In this document: piece by piece, positions 44,840 to 52,926 of the stretch | Layout: each line of letters starts with the position of its first letter | How positions within the stretch are numbered: position 1 is the first letter of the stretch | Source: Verrucomicrobiota bacterium | GTDB taxonomy: Bacteria; Verrucomicrobiota; Verrucomicrobiia; CAIQCK01 | Reading direction: 5' to 3' | Assembly (NCBI GenBank): GCA_026397915.1 | Contig: JAPLTX010000012.1 | Coordinates: 62,001-126,000 of the forward strand | DNA: 64,000 nt | The notes under the pieces: model-generated | The model's input: only the letters and a program-made list of their open reading frames with translations | Told to the model about the DNA's origin: nothing | The model's database searches: none | Program-made: the position numbers and the translations under genes

Positions 44840-44876
44840 CCTGCTCTCCCGTTGCTGTGGAGTAGCGACGGATATT

Positions 44877-44893
44877 CTGGCTAGACTAGCCAG
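44877..44893. promoter_or_regulatory. Likely operator of the toxin-antitoxin operon
   Basis: A perfect 17-bp palindrome CTGGCTAG-A-CTAGCCAG ends 23 bp before the GTG start of the antitoxin. Antitoxins of the Phd/YefM family repress their own operon by binding such palindromes. Confidence 0.6.
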
Positions 44894-44916
44894 TTTGCCA
44901 GTGATAGGGTTCTGGC

Positions 44917-45159
44917 GTGAACACCGTCTGGCAATTGCAGGAAGCGAAGAACCGATTGAGCGAAGTGGTGGAGCGCGCCATCCGCCAGGGCGCGCAAACC
45001 ATCACACGCCATGGCCGGCCCGTGGTCGTGGTGCTTGCCGCCAAGGCTTACGACCAGCTCCACCCGCGGAAGAAAACCGTGGATGTGCTGCGCGCCTGCC
45101 CGACGAGCGGTCTGAAAATGGAGCGCCTGAGCGACAAGCCGCGCTTGCTGGAACTCTGA
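44917..45159 (+). CDS. Phd/YefM-family antitoxin
   Basis: An 80-residue antitoxin starting at GTG 44917. The N-terminal DNA-binding and dimer part is MNTVWQLQEAKNRLSEVVERAI, then ITRHGRPVVVVLAAKAYDQL, both typical of the family; the C-terminal 25 residues would wrap the toxin. It precedes the PIN toxin by 31 bp and follows an operator palindrome, so it likely neutralises that toxin and represses the operon. Confidence 0.88.
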   Translation: MNTVWQLQEAKNRLSEVVERAIRQGAQTITRHGRPVVVVLAAKAYDQLHPRKKTVDVLRACPTSGLKMERLSDKPRLLEL

Positions 45160-45190
45160 GCGCCAGTGACACAGGCCGCCAACCCTCATC

Positions 45191-45601
45191 ATGAGCTACC
45201 TCGTTGATGTGAATGTGCTTTGCGAAGCCACCCGTCCGCAACCGGACGCGAAGGTTCTTGTGTGGTTGGACCGCTACGATGCGGAATTGCATGTTTCCAC
45301 GCTCACGCTCGCCGAAATCGTCAAAGGCATCCACCTCCTCGCTCAGGGCGCGAAACGGCGAAAGCTGGAGACATGGTTTGATGAGTTGGTGGCGAGTTTC
45401 GCCGGCCGCGTGTTGCCGGTGGACGAAGCTGTGGCCCGCGCTTGGGGCGCGTTCTACGCGAAGCATCAGCGGCAGGGGCGTTTGCTTTCGTCTTTTGACA
45501 GTTTGCTTGCGGCCACAGCGCTGGCTCATGATCTGACGCTCGCCACGCGCAATACAACGGACTTTCCCAACGACGTGCCCGTGGTCAATCCGTGGCAGTG
45601 A
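45191..45601 (+). CDS. VapC-like PIN-domain toxin
   Basis: A 136-residue PIN ribonuclease. Acidic metal ligands are visible: Asp6 in LVDVNVL, Glu42 in TLAEIVKGI, Asp103-type in SSFDSLLAATAL, and the last in ATRNTTDF. The Phd antitoxin with a PIN toxin is a common hybrid pairing (FitB/VapC group). It would cleave tRNA or other RNA when free of antitoxin. It lies at the left part of the defence island. Confidence 0.9.
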   Translation: MSYLVDVNVLCEATRPQPDAKVLVWLDRYDAELHVSTLTLAEIVKGIHLLAQGAKRRKLETWFDELVASFAGRVLPVDEAVARAWGAFYAKHQRQGRLLSSFDSLLAATALAHDLTLATRNTTDFPNDVPVVNPWQ

Positions 45602-45690
45602 GCTTTAGCCTTCAGCCTTTAGCCCTTAGCCTTCCCGCGTCAGGTTCCCACTTGCCCCTTTCCGACTCACGCCCTACACTCCGTCCCACG

Positions 45691-45768
45691 ATGTTTGCAA
45701 ACATCCGGGATTCACTCCGCCAGCTTTACCAGCGGATGATGGTGCAAGGACTTAGAATCAATGCCTGA
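45691..45768 (+). CDS. Short leader ORF overlapping the mod start
   Basis: A 25-codon frame (MFANIRDSLRQLYQ...) that begins inside a 14-bp perfect palindrome ATGTTTGCAAACAT (45691-45704) and ends eight bases into mod. It could couple translation or be chance; no family is recognised. Confidence 0.25.
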   Translation: MFANIRDSLRQLYQRMMVQGLRINA

Positions 45769-47500
45769 GCTGACTTGGATCGGAAAGCAAGCGGTGGTGA
45801 AACACCATGCGGAGGTGCCGTTCCGGTTGCTGGAGGAGGTGCCGGAACTTTCCTGCCCGCCCGCCGAGGGCGACACCGAAAACCTCATCGTCCAGGGCGA
45901 CAATCTCACGGCCCTCAAGGCGCTCCTGCCCCGCTACGCCGGCCAAGTCAAGTGCATCTACATTGACCCGCCTTACAACACCGGCAACGAAGGCTGGGTC
46001 TATAACGATGCCGTCAACTCACCCGAAATCCGCCAGTGGCTCGGCCACGCCGTCGGCAAGGAGGCCGAAGACCTCTCCCGCCACGACAAATGGCTCTGCA
46101 TGATGTATCCACGCCTTATGTTGCTGAAGGGATTTCTGCATGAGAAAGGTGCGATCTTCGTCTCCATTGACGACGAAGAAGTCCACCACCTTCGTGCCAT
46201 CATGGATGAGATTTTCGGCGTGAGCAAACGTCTCGCAACATTCGTTTGGCGAACGGATGGCAATTTCGATAACCAAGCGAAGGTCAAGAACTGCCACGAA
46301 TACGTGCTTGCTTATGCTTCTTCGCCTGACGCCTACGAACACCCAAAAGTTATTGATCCAGCCGTAGGCCAAAACAGCAAGCTGAGGCGTGATTTCATCC
46401 GAAACACAATCGTTAAGAATGGTCCCAAGAATCCCATTAGTGCAGTTCTGTTGCCTGCCGGTTTTCCCGCTGATCTTGACGAAGCTCGAATTCATGCCCG
46501 AACCAATGCGTGGCCCCATTACGAAAGTGACTTGGTTATACGAGGCGGGCGCTTGGAGAACGCTGTGTCAGCCATCAGCGGCTGGAGTTCCCGGGACCTG
46601 CTTGTTGAATTCATTGATTCGGGTTTTCAACCGGTCAAAGACTCAAAAGGGCAAGCGACGCGTTTCGTGCTGACACGCACAGGGGCAATAGAGTTAATCA
46701 AAGGGCGCGAACACGCGAGCCACGTCATAACTGTTCTCAGCGGAGTTGGGAGCACACAAACCCAATCTGCCGAGCTTGCACAAATGGGCTTCAAGTTCCC
46801 ATTCCCTAAGCCTGTTGATTTAGTTTCCTACATCGTCTCGTTGCAAAACGATAAAGACTGTCTGGTCCTCGATTCGTTTGCCGGAAGCGGAACAACGGGA
46901 CATGCCGTGTTGGATCTTAACAACAAAGACGGAGGAAACCGGCGTTTCATCCTCGTCGAGATTCTGGAAAACATTGCACGGGACACGACTCGCGAGCGGG
47001 TAGCCCGTGCCGCGCAAGGCTACAAGAACGTGAAAAGCGAAGCCGTGCCGGCCTTGGGCGGTGGCTTCCAGTTCGCGCGATTGGGCAAACCGCTCTTCGA
47101 TGAGACCGGCGCGATTCGCGAGGACGTGAAGTTTGGCGAATTGGCGGAGTTTGTTTTCTTCAAGGAGACGGGAAGGCCATTGCCGAAAGGTAGGGACGGC
47201 GCGCTGCGCCGTCCGTCCGGATCGGAAAGGAAAGGAAACGGCGCGCCCGGCGGTCGCGCCCTACCGACGCCTTTGCTTGGCGTTCACGAGGGGCGGGCGG
47301 TCTATCTTCTTTTCAACGGGATACTCGGCGACAAGACGGTGAATGGCGGCAATGTGTTGACCGGGCCGGTGCTGGCGAAGCTGCCGCCGCACGACGGGCC
47401 AAAAGTTATCTATGCCGCTGCCTGCCGGTTGGGCCGGGCGCGACAGGACGCGGAGCAAATCAAGTTCAAGCAAACGCCCTACGATTTGCACGTGCCATGA
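45761..47500 (+). CDS. Type III restriction-modification DNA methyltransferase (Mod)
   Basis: A 579-residue N6-adenine methyltransferase of the beta class: catalytic YIDPPYNTGNEG (about 68-76) comes before the SAM motif LDSFAGSGTTGHAVL (about 370-384). The target-recognition region lies between (about 130-340). It forms a complex with the Res protein encoded next; their genes overlap by 4 bases (ATGA). Residues about 477-502 (KGRDGALRRPSGSERKGNG and on) are encoded by a palindromic element inserted in frame, breaking an otherwise conserved region between KETGRPLP and LLGVHEGRAVYLL. The enzyme may tolerate this surface insertion. Confidence 0.9.
   Translation: MPELTWIGKQAVVKHHAEVPFRLLEEVPELSCPPAEGDTENLIVQGDNLTALKALLPRYAGQVKCIYIDPPYNTGNEGWVYNDAVNSPEIRQWLGHAVGKEAEDLSRHDKWLCMMYPRLMLLKGFLHEKGAIFVSIDDEEVHHLRAIMDEIFGVSKRLATFVWRTDGNFDNQAKVKNCHEYVLAYASSPDAYEHPKVIDPAVGQNSKLRRDFIRNTIVKNGPKNPISAVLLPAGFPADLDEARIHARTNAWPHYESDLVIRGGRLENAVSAISGWSSRDLLVEFIDSGFQPVKDSKGQATRFVLTRTGAIELIKGREHASHVITVLSGVGSTQTQSAELAQMGFKFPFPKPVDLVSYIVSLQNDKDCLVLDSFAGSGTTGHAVLDLNNKDGGNRRFILVEILENIARDTTRERVARAAQGYKNVKSEAVPALGGGFQFARLGKPLFDETGAIREDVKFGELAEFVFFKETGRPLPKGRDGALRRPSGSERKGNGAPGGRALPTPLLGVHEGRAVYLLFNGILGDKTVNGGNVLTGPVLAKLPPHDGPKVIYAAACRLGRARQDAEQIKFKQTPYDLHVP
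47189..47265. repeat. Palindromic element inserted in frame in mod
   Basis: A 77-bp segment with inverted ends GGTAGGG and CCCTACC. Inside: hairpin GGACGGCGC-GCT-GCGCCGTCC type on the left and GGCGCG/CGCGCC on the right, joined by an A/G-rich linker (GGAAAGGAAAGGAAA). The build is like the element at 2165-2230. The host reading frame remains open. Confidence 0.75.
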
Positions 47501-50148
47501 AGACGCTTTCGCCAAAGAATTATCAGAATGCGCTCCTGGCAAGCGTGGAAAAGTATTTCCGCGCGTGCCGCGAAACGAATGATGCGCGAAAGGCTTTCCA
47601 CGACACGATGTATTCGTTGTGGCATGAGCCGGGCAGTTTCACGCCGATTGCGGGTTTCGAGGAAGGGATGCCGTATTTCTGCCTGCGGGTGCCGACTGGC
47701 GGCGGCAAAACACGGCTCGGGGCGCGTTGCGTGCCGCTGGTGAACCGCTTCCTGCTGCAAAGCGAGCACAGCGTCATTCTCTGGCTGGTGCCGAGCAATG
47801 CCATCCGCGAGCAGACGCTGAAAGCGTTTCGCGATCTTGACCATCCCTACCATGCCGACCTTGCGGAGGCGGGAGCGATCACCGTGCTGAACTTGGAAGA
47901 TGCGCGCGGGCTGACGCGGGCAACGCTGGACACTTCGACGGTCGTCATCGTGGCTACGGCGCAGTCCTTTCGCCAACAGGACATGGACAAGCTGAAGGTG
48001 TATGAAAGCAGCGGGAGTTTGCAGCATCACTTTAGCAACGTGACACCGGAGCAGCGGGAGAAACTGCTCAAGGGGCCGGAGAACACGGTGCCGTATTCGT
48101 TTGCGAACGTGCTGCGGATGCGGCGGCCGTTCATCGTCGTGGACGAAGCGCACAACGCGCGAACGGAACTTCAATTCGAGACGCTGGCGCGGTTCCGGCC
48201 GTCGGGGATTCTGGAACTGACGGCGACGCCGGACTTGGAGATAACGCCGAGCAACGTGCTGCACAGTGTTTCGGCGGCGGAGTTGAAGGCGGAAGCGATG
48301 ATCAAGCTGCCCATTGTGCTTGAGACGGAGCCGGATTGGCAAAAGGTGCTGGCCTACGCGATAGACAAGCGCAACCAGCTTCAAATCCTTGCCGACCGCG
48401 AGCAAATGACGGGGGCGTCGTATCTGCGCCCGCTGGTCTTGATCCAAGCGCAACCGCGCAGCCAGAAACAGGAGACGCTGCACGCGGAGAAGCTGAAGGA
48501 AGAATTGATCAAGAACCATAACGTGCCGGAGCAGGAAATCGCCATTGCCACAGGCGACGACCGCGGCATTGAAGGCAAGGACCTGTTCGCGAAGGAATGC
48601 CCCATCAAATACATCATCACCCAGCAGGCATTGGTTGAAGGCTGGGATTGTTCGTTTGCCTACGTGCTGGCAAGCGTTGCGGAACTGCGAAGCGAGACGC
48701 GGGTGGAGCAAATCCTTGGCCGCATCCTGCGGCAGCCGGAAGCGAAGAAACGGGTTGCGGAGGAATTGAACCGCTCGTATGCCTTCGTCGCGTCGCGGGA
48801 TTTCGGCGCGACGGCGAATGCGTTGCGCGACAGGCTGGTGGAGGGCGCGGGCTTTGAGAAAGAGGATGCGTGGCAGTTTGTGGCGGCCGGGAAGACGGAG
48901 CAGGAACCGCTCGGGTTGCCGCCTTCGCGCCGGGCGCAGATTCAACCGGTCGTGGTTCAATTGCCTGAGAAGCCCGACCTGGCGAAACTCGACGCCGCGA
49001 CGCGGCAGAAGCTGGAATGGAACGCGAAGAGCCAGACGTTGACGATCCTCAAGCCCCTCGCGCCGGAGGAAGGCGTTGCGATTGCCAAGACGGTGGTATG
49101 GGAAGGCTCGCAAAAGGCGCTCACAGAGGCGGCGCAGAAGAGCCGGACGGAAGCGGTGGAGATTTTCAAAACGCCGAGCGAGCGCGGCATCCTTTTCCGC
49201 GTGCCGCAACTGGCGGTGCTCGTGAACGGCGAGCTGCAACTGTTCGACGACCCGGAGGTGCTCGACTATCCGTGGGACTTGCCGGTCTATTCGGCGTCGC
49301 CGACGGATAACGAACTCAGCCAGCTTTTCGGTGCTGATCATGTCGCGGAGGCGGGAACGATAGATGTCGAAGAGAAGGGGAAGATTCGGGTTTCGTTCCT
49401 GCCGGAACTGGCGCGTGACATGGTGTTGAGCTACACGCCGGAAAACTGGACGGAAGCGAAACTGGCGGCGTGGTTCTGCCGCAATGTGCGGGAGATTTAT
49501 ATCACGCAGCAAAGCTTGATGGTCTTCGTCAGCACGTTTCTTTCCTCGCTGCTTGCGAAGCCGAAATTCGATCTTGCTCGCGCGAACCGGCAGAAGTTTC
49601 TATTGCGGGACATTCTCGAAGCAAAGATTCGTGACTTGCGCAGAGAGGCTGCGGCGAAAGCTTATCAGCAGTTCCTCTTCACAGACGGAGCCACCGAGCG
49701 GGTGAAAGTCGGTGGCGGCTTCGACTTCACGTTTCACCCCGATGGATACGCGCCGAGTCAGGATTACGCGCGGGCGAGGGAATTCGAGAGGCACTATTAT
49801 CCGCGCGTTGGCGCTTTGGATAGCGGCGAAGAAGAGGCGTGTGCATGGGAACTCGAACGGCTGGCGCGGGCAGGCAAGATCGAGTATTGGGTGCGCAATC
49901 TCGTGCGCAAACCGACGTGTTCATTCTATCTGCCGACAGAGAGCGACCGTTTCTATCCTGATTTCGTCTGCCGTTTGCCCGGCGGGAAGACGCTTGTCGT
50001 GGAATACAAGGGTGCGGATCGCTGGGATGCCGCCGAGCCGAGCCGGAAAATCGGCGAACTCTGGGAGGAACTGAGCGGCGGCAAATGTTTGTTTGTGATG
50101 GTGAAGGAAAAGCGGTGGGATTGGATCGCGAAGAAGTTGAAGATGTGA
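47497..50148 (+). CDS. Type III restriction endonuclease subunit (Res), helicase-nuclease
   Basis: An 883-residue protein with an SF2 translocase and a PD-(D/E)xK nuclease. Motif I is RVPTGGGKTRLG (about 65-76), motif II VVDEAHNA (about 214), motif III ELTATPD, and motif VI VEQILGRILRQP. Near the C-terminus YPDFVCRLPGGKTLVVEYKG (about 826-845) supplies the D...ExK nuclease site. It cuts unmodified DNA after translocation together with Mod. ATG overlaps the mod stop. The protein seems intact. Confidence 0.93.
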   Translation: MKTLSPKNYQNALLASVEKYFRACRETNDARKAFHDTMYSLWHEPGSFTPIAGFEEGMPYFCLRVPTGGGKTRLGARCVPLVNRFLLQSEHSVILWLVPSNAIREQTLKAFRDLDHPYHADLAEAGAITVLNLEDARGLTRATLDTSTVVIVATAQSFRQQDMDKLKVYESSGSLQHHFSNVTPEQREKLLKGPENTVPYSFANVLRMRRPFIVVDEAHNARTELQFETLARFRPSGILELTATPDLEITPSNVLHSVSAAELKAEAMIKLPIVLETEPDWQKVLAYAIDKRNQLQILADREQMTGASYLRPLVLIQAQPRSQKQETLHAEKLKEELIKNHNVPEQEIAIATGDDRGIEGKDLFAKECPIKYIITQQALVEGWDCSFAYVLASVAELRSETRVEQILGRILRQPEAKKRVAEELNRSYAFVASRDFGATANALRDRLVEGAGFEKEDAWQFVAAGKTEQEPLGLPPSRRAQIQPVVVQLPEKPDLAKLDAATRQKLEWNAKSQTLTILKPLAPEEGVAIAKTVVWEGSQKALTEAAQKSRTEAVEIFKTPSERGILFRVPQLAVLVNGELQLFDDPEVLDYPWDLPVYSASPTDNELSQLFGADHVAEAGTIDVEEKGKIRVSFLPELARDMVLSYTPENWTEAKLAAWFCRNVREIYITQQSLMVFVSTFLSSLLAKPKFDLARANRQKFLLRDILEAKIRDLRREAAAKAYQQFLFTDGATERVKVGGGFDFTFHPDGYAPSQDYARAREFERHYYPRVGALDSGEEEACAWELERLARAGKIEYWVRNLVRKPTCSFYLPTESDRFYPDFVCRLPGGKTLVVEYKGADRWDAAEPSRKIGELWEELSGGKCLFVMVKEKRWDWIAKKLKM

Positions 50149-50216
50149 AAAGGGCGCGCCGCCGAGGAAGAAAAAGCCGTGAAGACGCAACGCGAGAAAC
50201 GAGAAGATGTGATGGC

Positions 50217-50378
50217 ATGAACGTCCCTCTCGCCCAACTCCTCGCCCTGAACCAGGAAGTCGCCGCGAAGATCGAGCGCGGCGAACCTGTCACCGCCCCC
50301 GGTGTGCCGAAAGGCTATCCCGATCCGGCGAAGCTGGTGACGGAGGATTGTATAAGGGCGGCGGAGGCGAGCGTTTGA
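50217..50378 (+). CDS. Small conserved protein, GEPVTAPGVP family, copy 1
   Basis: A 53-residue protein containing VAAKIERGEPVTAPGVPK then GYPDPAKLVTEDCIRAAE. It closely resembles the protein at 50948-51124, also at DNA level (about 110 bp), but ends early (ASV) and lacks the ENRIVEG tail. It follows res by about 70 bp. Function unknown; small ORFs of this kind beside restriction-modification genes are not something I can name. Confidence 0.55.
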   Translation: MNVPLAQLLALNQEVAAKIERGEPVTAPGVPKGYPDPAKLVTEDCIRAAEASV

Positions 50379-50427
50379 ACCTTTCTGCCGGCTTGTCAGC
50401 GGCGCGCGAAAACGGTAGATTCGGCCC

Positions 50428-50664
50428 ATGAGCAAAGCTGAAATCCTTCAAGAACTGCCGAAGCTCAAACGCGAAGAGCGGCGGGAAGTCCTTGACCAAC
50501 TGTGGCAGATCGAGGAGCAAGACCTGTTGCACGGGGGCGGCGAGCCGACGGTCGAGGAGAAGGCTCTGCTTGATCAGGCTCTGGAGGAATACCAGCGCAA
50601 TCCAAACGCCGGCCGGCCGTGGCGCGAAGCCATGACCGACCTGGAGCGCAAGGCCAAGCCGTGA
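50428..50664 (+). CDS. Putative addiction-module antitoxin (CHP02574 type)
   Basis: A 78-residue protein: helical N-terminus (MSKAEILQELPKLKREERREVLDQLWQ type) and the C-terminal LDQALEEYQRNPNAGRPWRE segment seen in addiction-module component proteins of the TIGR02574 family. Its stop overlaps the GTG of the RelE/ParE-like gene by four bases (GTGA), the usual antitoxin-toxin order. Confidence 0.85.
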   Translation: MSKAEILQELPKLKREERREVLDQLWQIEEQDLLHGGGEPTVEEKALLDQALEEYQRNPNAGRPWREAMTDLERKAKP

Positions 50665-50951
50665 AATGGCAGGTTCGCACCCATCCGCGGGCCGAGGCGG
50701 ATGTGGCGGAAGCGCGCGATTGGTATGACCAGCAGCGGCCGGGTTTGGGACGCGAATTCCTGCAAGTAGTCCGGCAGGCACTGATGGAACTCGAGCAACA
50801 TCCCCAACGGCACGCCGTCTATTACCGGGGCATCCGGCGGATTCTGACGCAGCGTTTCCCCTACAAGCTCTTCTACACCATTCAGGACGATCGCGTGGAA
50901 GTCTTGCGCGTCCTCCACAGCCGCCGGGACCACCGCCGGCTCTTGCGATGA
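50661..50951 (+). CDS. RelE/ParE-family toxin
   Basis: A 96-residue toxin: KWQVRTHPRAEADVAEARDWYDQQ at the start, then LEQHPQRHAVYYRGIRRILTQ, FPYKLFYTIQDDRVEVLRVLHSRRD, the classic RelE/ParE fold pattern. It starts at GTG 50661 within the antitoxin stop. It would act on ribosome-bound mRNA or gyrase. Its stop overlaps the next small gene by four bases. Confidence 0.9.
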   Translation: MKWQVRTHPRAEADVAEARDWYDQQRPGLGREFLQVVRQALMELEQHPQRHAVYYRGIRRILTQRFPYKLFYTIQDDRVEVLRVLHSRRDHRRLLR

Positions 50952-51124
50952 AACCAAACTTCCCCCAACAAGACATCAAAGTCGCCGCGAAGATTGAGAA
51001 GGGCGAACCCGTCACCGCCCCCGGGGTGCCGCAAGGTTATCCGGAGCCGGCGAAGCTGGTGACGGAGGATTGCATCAGGGCGGCGGAAGAGGAGAACCGG
51101 ATCGTGGAAGGCGCGGCGAAATGA
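50948..51124 (+). CDS. Small conserved protein, GEPVTAPGVP family, copy 2
   Basis: A 58-residue protein: VAAKIEKGEPVTAPGVPQ, then GYPEPAKLVTEDCIRAAEE and the tail ENRIVEGAAK. It is a fuller paralogue of copy 1. Overlaps the toxin gene and the HTH gene by four bases at each end (ATGA, ATGA), so it is translationally coupled on both sides. The IVEG ending recalls C-termini of some restriction-modification enzymes (for example LTEEEI..VEG), which suggests a related origin; inference only. Confidence 0.6.
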   Translation: MKPNFPQQDIKVAAKIEKGEPVTAPGVPQGYPEPAKLVTEDCIRAAEEENRIVEGAAK

Positions 51125-51804
51125 AAACGTCTTCAACCTCTGTTGCGAAATCCACGAAGGGGAGGAAACCCAGCCGCGACGCCATTCTGGCGGCAATCAA
51201 GGCGCACGCGGCCAGCAAGAGTTACACGGAAATCGCCGCGATGCTGGGCGTGACGCTGTCAATGGTGTCGAGCATCGGCCGCCAGGCCGGGTTTGCGAAA
51301 CCCTATACCAGCAGCAGGCGTTGCGCCCGCAACAAGCGGTTGCGGGAACTCATCCAGGCTCATGCTGCGACTCACTCATTGAAGGCCATCGGCCAAATGC
51401 TGGGCCTGACCGGGGAGCGCGTGCGCCAGATTTGCGAGAAATGGGGGATCGAAAGGCAGAACTTCTCGCTCTCGCCGTTGCGCGGGATGAGCAGCCGCGA
51501 ATTGCGCAAACTGGCCCGGCAGCCCGAACGGACGTTGAAAGAGATCGCGGCGGATGCCGGCGTGGAGGCCGAGACCCTGGCGGAGGAGTTGCGCCGCCGG
51601 GGCATCGAGCGGTTCACCCGGCTTGAGCGCGGTGCGATGCTGCTGAAGCAAGGGAAGCGCATCTGCTGCCGTTGCCGGCGCGTCAAACCGCTGGAGCAGT
51701 TTACCCGCACCGCCAGCCATCCGACCGGTCATACCCACCGCTGTCTGGAGTGTGGCGCGGCCTACGTCAAAGAGCAGCGGCAGCGCAAAAAGGGTGTGAA
51801 GTAA
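51121..51804 (+). CDS. Protein with three HTH-like segments and a zinc ribbon
   Basis: A 227-residue protein. Three helix-turn-helix-like segments occur: about 35-57 (SYTEIAAMLGVTLSMVSSI), 86-110 (SLKAIGQMLGLTGERVRQI) and 138-161 (TLKEIAADAGVEAETLAEE). The C-terminus has C182-x2-C185 and C208-x2-C211, a zinc ribbon. The middle HTH resembles sigma region 4. It likely binds DNA; it may regulate the island. Coupled to copy 2 upstream. I do not recognise the full architecture as a named family. Confidence 0.65.
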   Translation: MKTSSTSVAKSTKGRKPSRDAILAAIKAHAASKSYTEIAAMLGVTLSMVSSIGRQAGFAKPYTSSRRCARNKRLRELIQAHAATHSLKAIGQMLGLTGERVRQICEKWGIERQNFSLSPLRGMSSRELRKLARQPERTLKEIAADAGVEAETLAEELRRRGIERFTRLERGAMLLKQGKRICCRCRRVKPLEQFTRTASHPTGHTHRCLECGAAYVKEQRQRKKGVK

Positions 51805-51915
51805 ATGAACCCGCGCGCTGGAGCGACGGACGCGGAGATAAACCGCCAAGGCGATGCCCTCCACGACCTGACAGAGGAAGAGATCAAGATTGTGGAAGGC
51901 GCGGCAGGAGTGTAA
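51805..51915 (+). CDS. Very short ORF with EEEIKIVEGAA tail, copy 3 (partial)
   Basis: A 36-codon frame beginning directly after the HTH gene (its ATG overlaps the HTH stop by one base) and ending HDLTEEEIKIVEGAAGV. The end matches the tail of copy 2 (ENRIVEGAAK) and typical tails of restriction-modification enzymes. It lacks the GEPVTAPGVP part. May be a gene remnant rather than a protein. Confidence 0.4.
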   Translation: MNPRAGATDAEINRQGDALHDLTEEEIKIVEGAAGV

Positions 51916-51919
51916 ACCG

Positions 51920-52831
51920 ATGCGCCGTCACACCGCATCCGGCCAAGCCAAGGCTTATTCGCTGGTTTACTCTTTTCCGGAATCATTACATCAGGACGGC
52001 CAAATCGGTGCTGCCGAGCCTGATTTCCAGAAATGGATGGACAACGTGCTCTTCGCCGACGTGGGCACGGCCTCTGATGAGTGTGATAATGACAGTCTGA
52101 GTGACGCGGAGCGGAAAGCGTGGCGGCTTTTTCATGATGCCATTCAAGCCACAAGCAATCTGTTGGAACTCTACAAAACAGACCCCGGACTGTTTCATGA
52201 TGTTGCAAGCCAGTTGTCTTTTCTTCCATGTCTCATGTCATGGCATCCCGATGCGGAGCGGTTCAACCGGCGGCTTTTCGAAGCTTCCTGCCTCGGTTGG
52301 CAAAGCCTCTATGGCGAGTTGAGAGAGAACGCCGGGCATCTTGTGCGGCAGACTTGGCCCGTCCGGTATGCCTACGCGATCATCTCGCTCATTGGATTGA
52401 CGTTAGACAGCTACAGCGACCAGTTGCCGATTTGGGCCGAGAGCTACGGACACGGCGTCAAACACCCATTCACACGCGAAGAAATTGAAGCTGCGCTCGC
52501 TAGAATGAACTGGAGCGCGGAAAAGAAACGGCGCATCCGTCGCGAGAATCAAGGGGCCTATCGAATCCTTCCGGCTTGGACCAAAGGTCTGGAAAAGATT
52601 CCCAGACCATTCGACAAGGACCACGTTCTCGACTACTGGCGCAAGGGCAAAGAAATCATCCTCGAAGAGATGCCGGATTTCCACATGCGGCCGGAATGGC
52701 GGGTTTATCACAGGCGGACATACAAGCTGGGGGTGAAAACAGGAGCCATCCAGCACGCGATCTTCAAAGACATCCTCCTAGCATTGAAAACAATTGCGGG
52801 AGCGAATAAGAAGCAGCGATCGAATTCGTAG
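51920..52831 (+). CDS. Orphan hypothetical protein (303 aa)
   Basis: A 303-residue soluble protein with no signal peptide, transmembrane helix or motif that I recognise. It is Trp/Tyr/Arg-rich and mostly helical, with a strongly basic segment (WSAEKKRRIRRENQGAYR, about 204-221) and acidic N-terminal part (DNDSLSDAERKAW). ATG 51920 lies four bases after the third small ORF. Codon use and composition are somewhat lower in GC than housekeeping genes. Position at the end of the small-gene chain suggests a role linked to the defence island, unproven. Confidence 0.55.
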   Translation: MRRHTASGQAKAYSLVYSFPESLHQDGQIGAAEPDFQKWMDNVLFADVGTASDECDNDSLSDAERKAWRLFHDAIQATSNLLELYKTDPGLFHDVASQLSFLPCLMSWHPDAERFNRRLFEASCLGWQSLYGELRENAGHLVRQTWPVRYAYAIISLIGLTLDSYSDQLPIWAESYGHGVKHPFTREEIEAALARMNWSAEKKRRIRRENQGAYRILPAWTKGLEKIPRPFDKDHVLDYWRKGKEIILEEMPDFHMRPEWRVYHRRTYKLGVKTGAIQHAIFKDILLALKTIAGANKKQRSNS

Positions 52832-52926
52832 CCACTGATAAGGGCGGGCGTTTGGGGAAAGACAGCGCACATTTTTCCCGAAAAGCGTGTTTTGATTTGC
52901 GTGTCCTTAAGGGTTAGACCGTCGCC

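Noticed and set aside
47479..49512. 677-codon minus-strand frame opposite res
   Set aside because: Antisense shadow of the helicase gene; Arg/Leu/His-rich.
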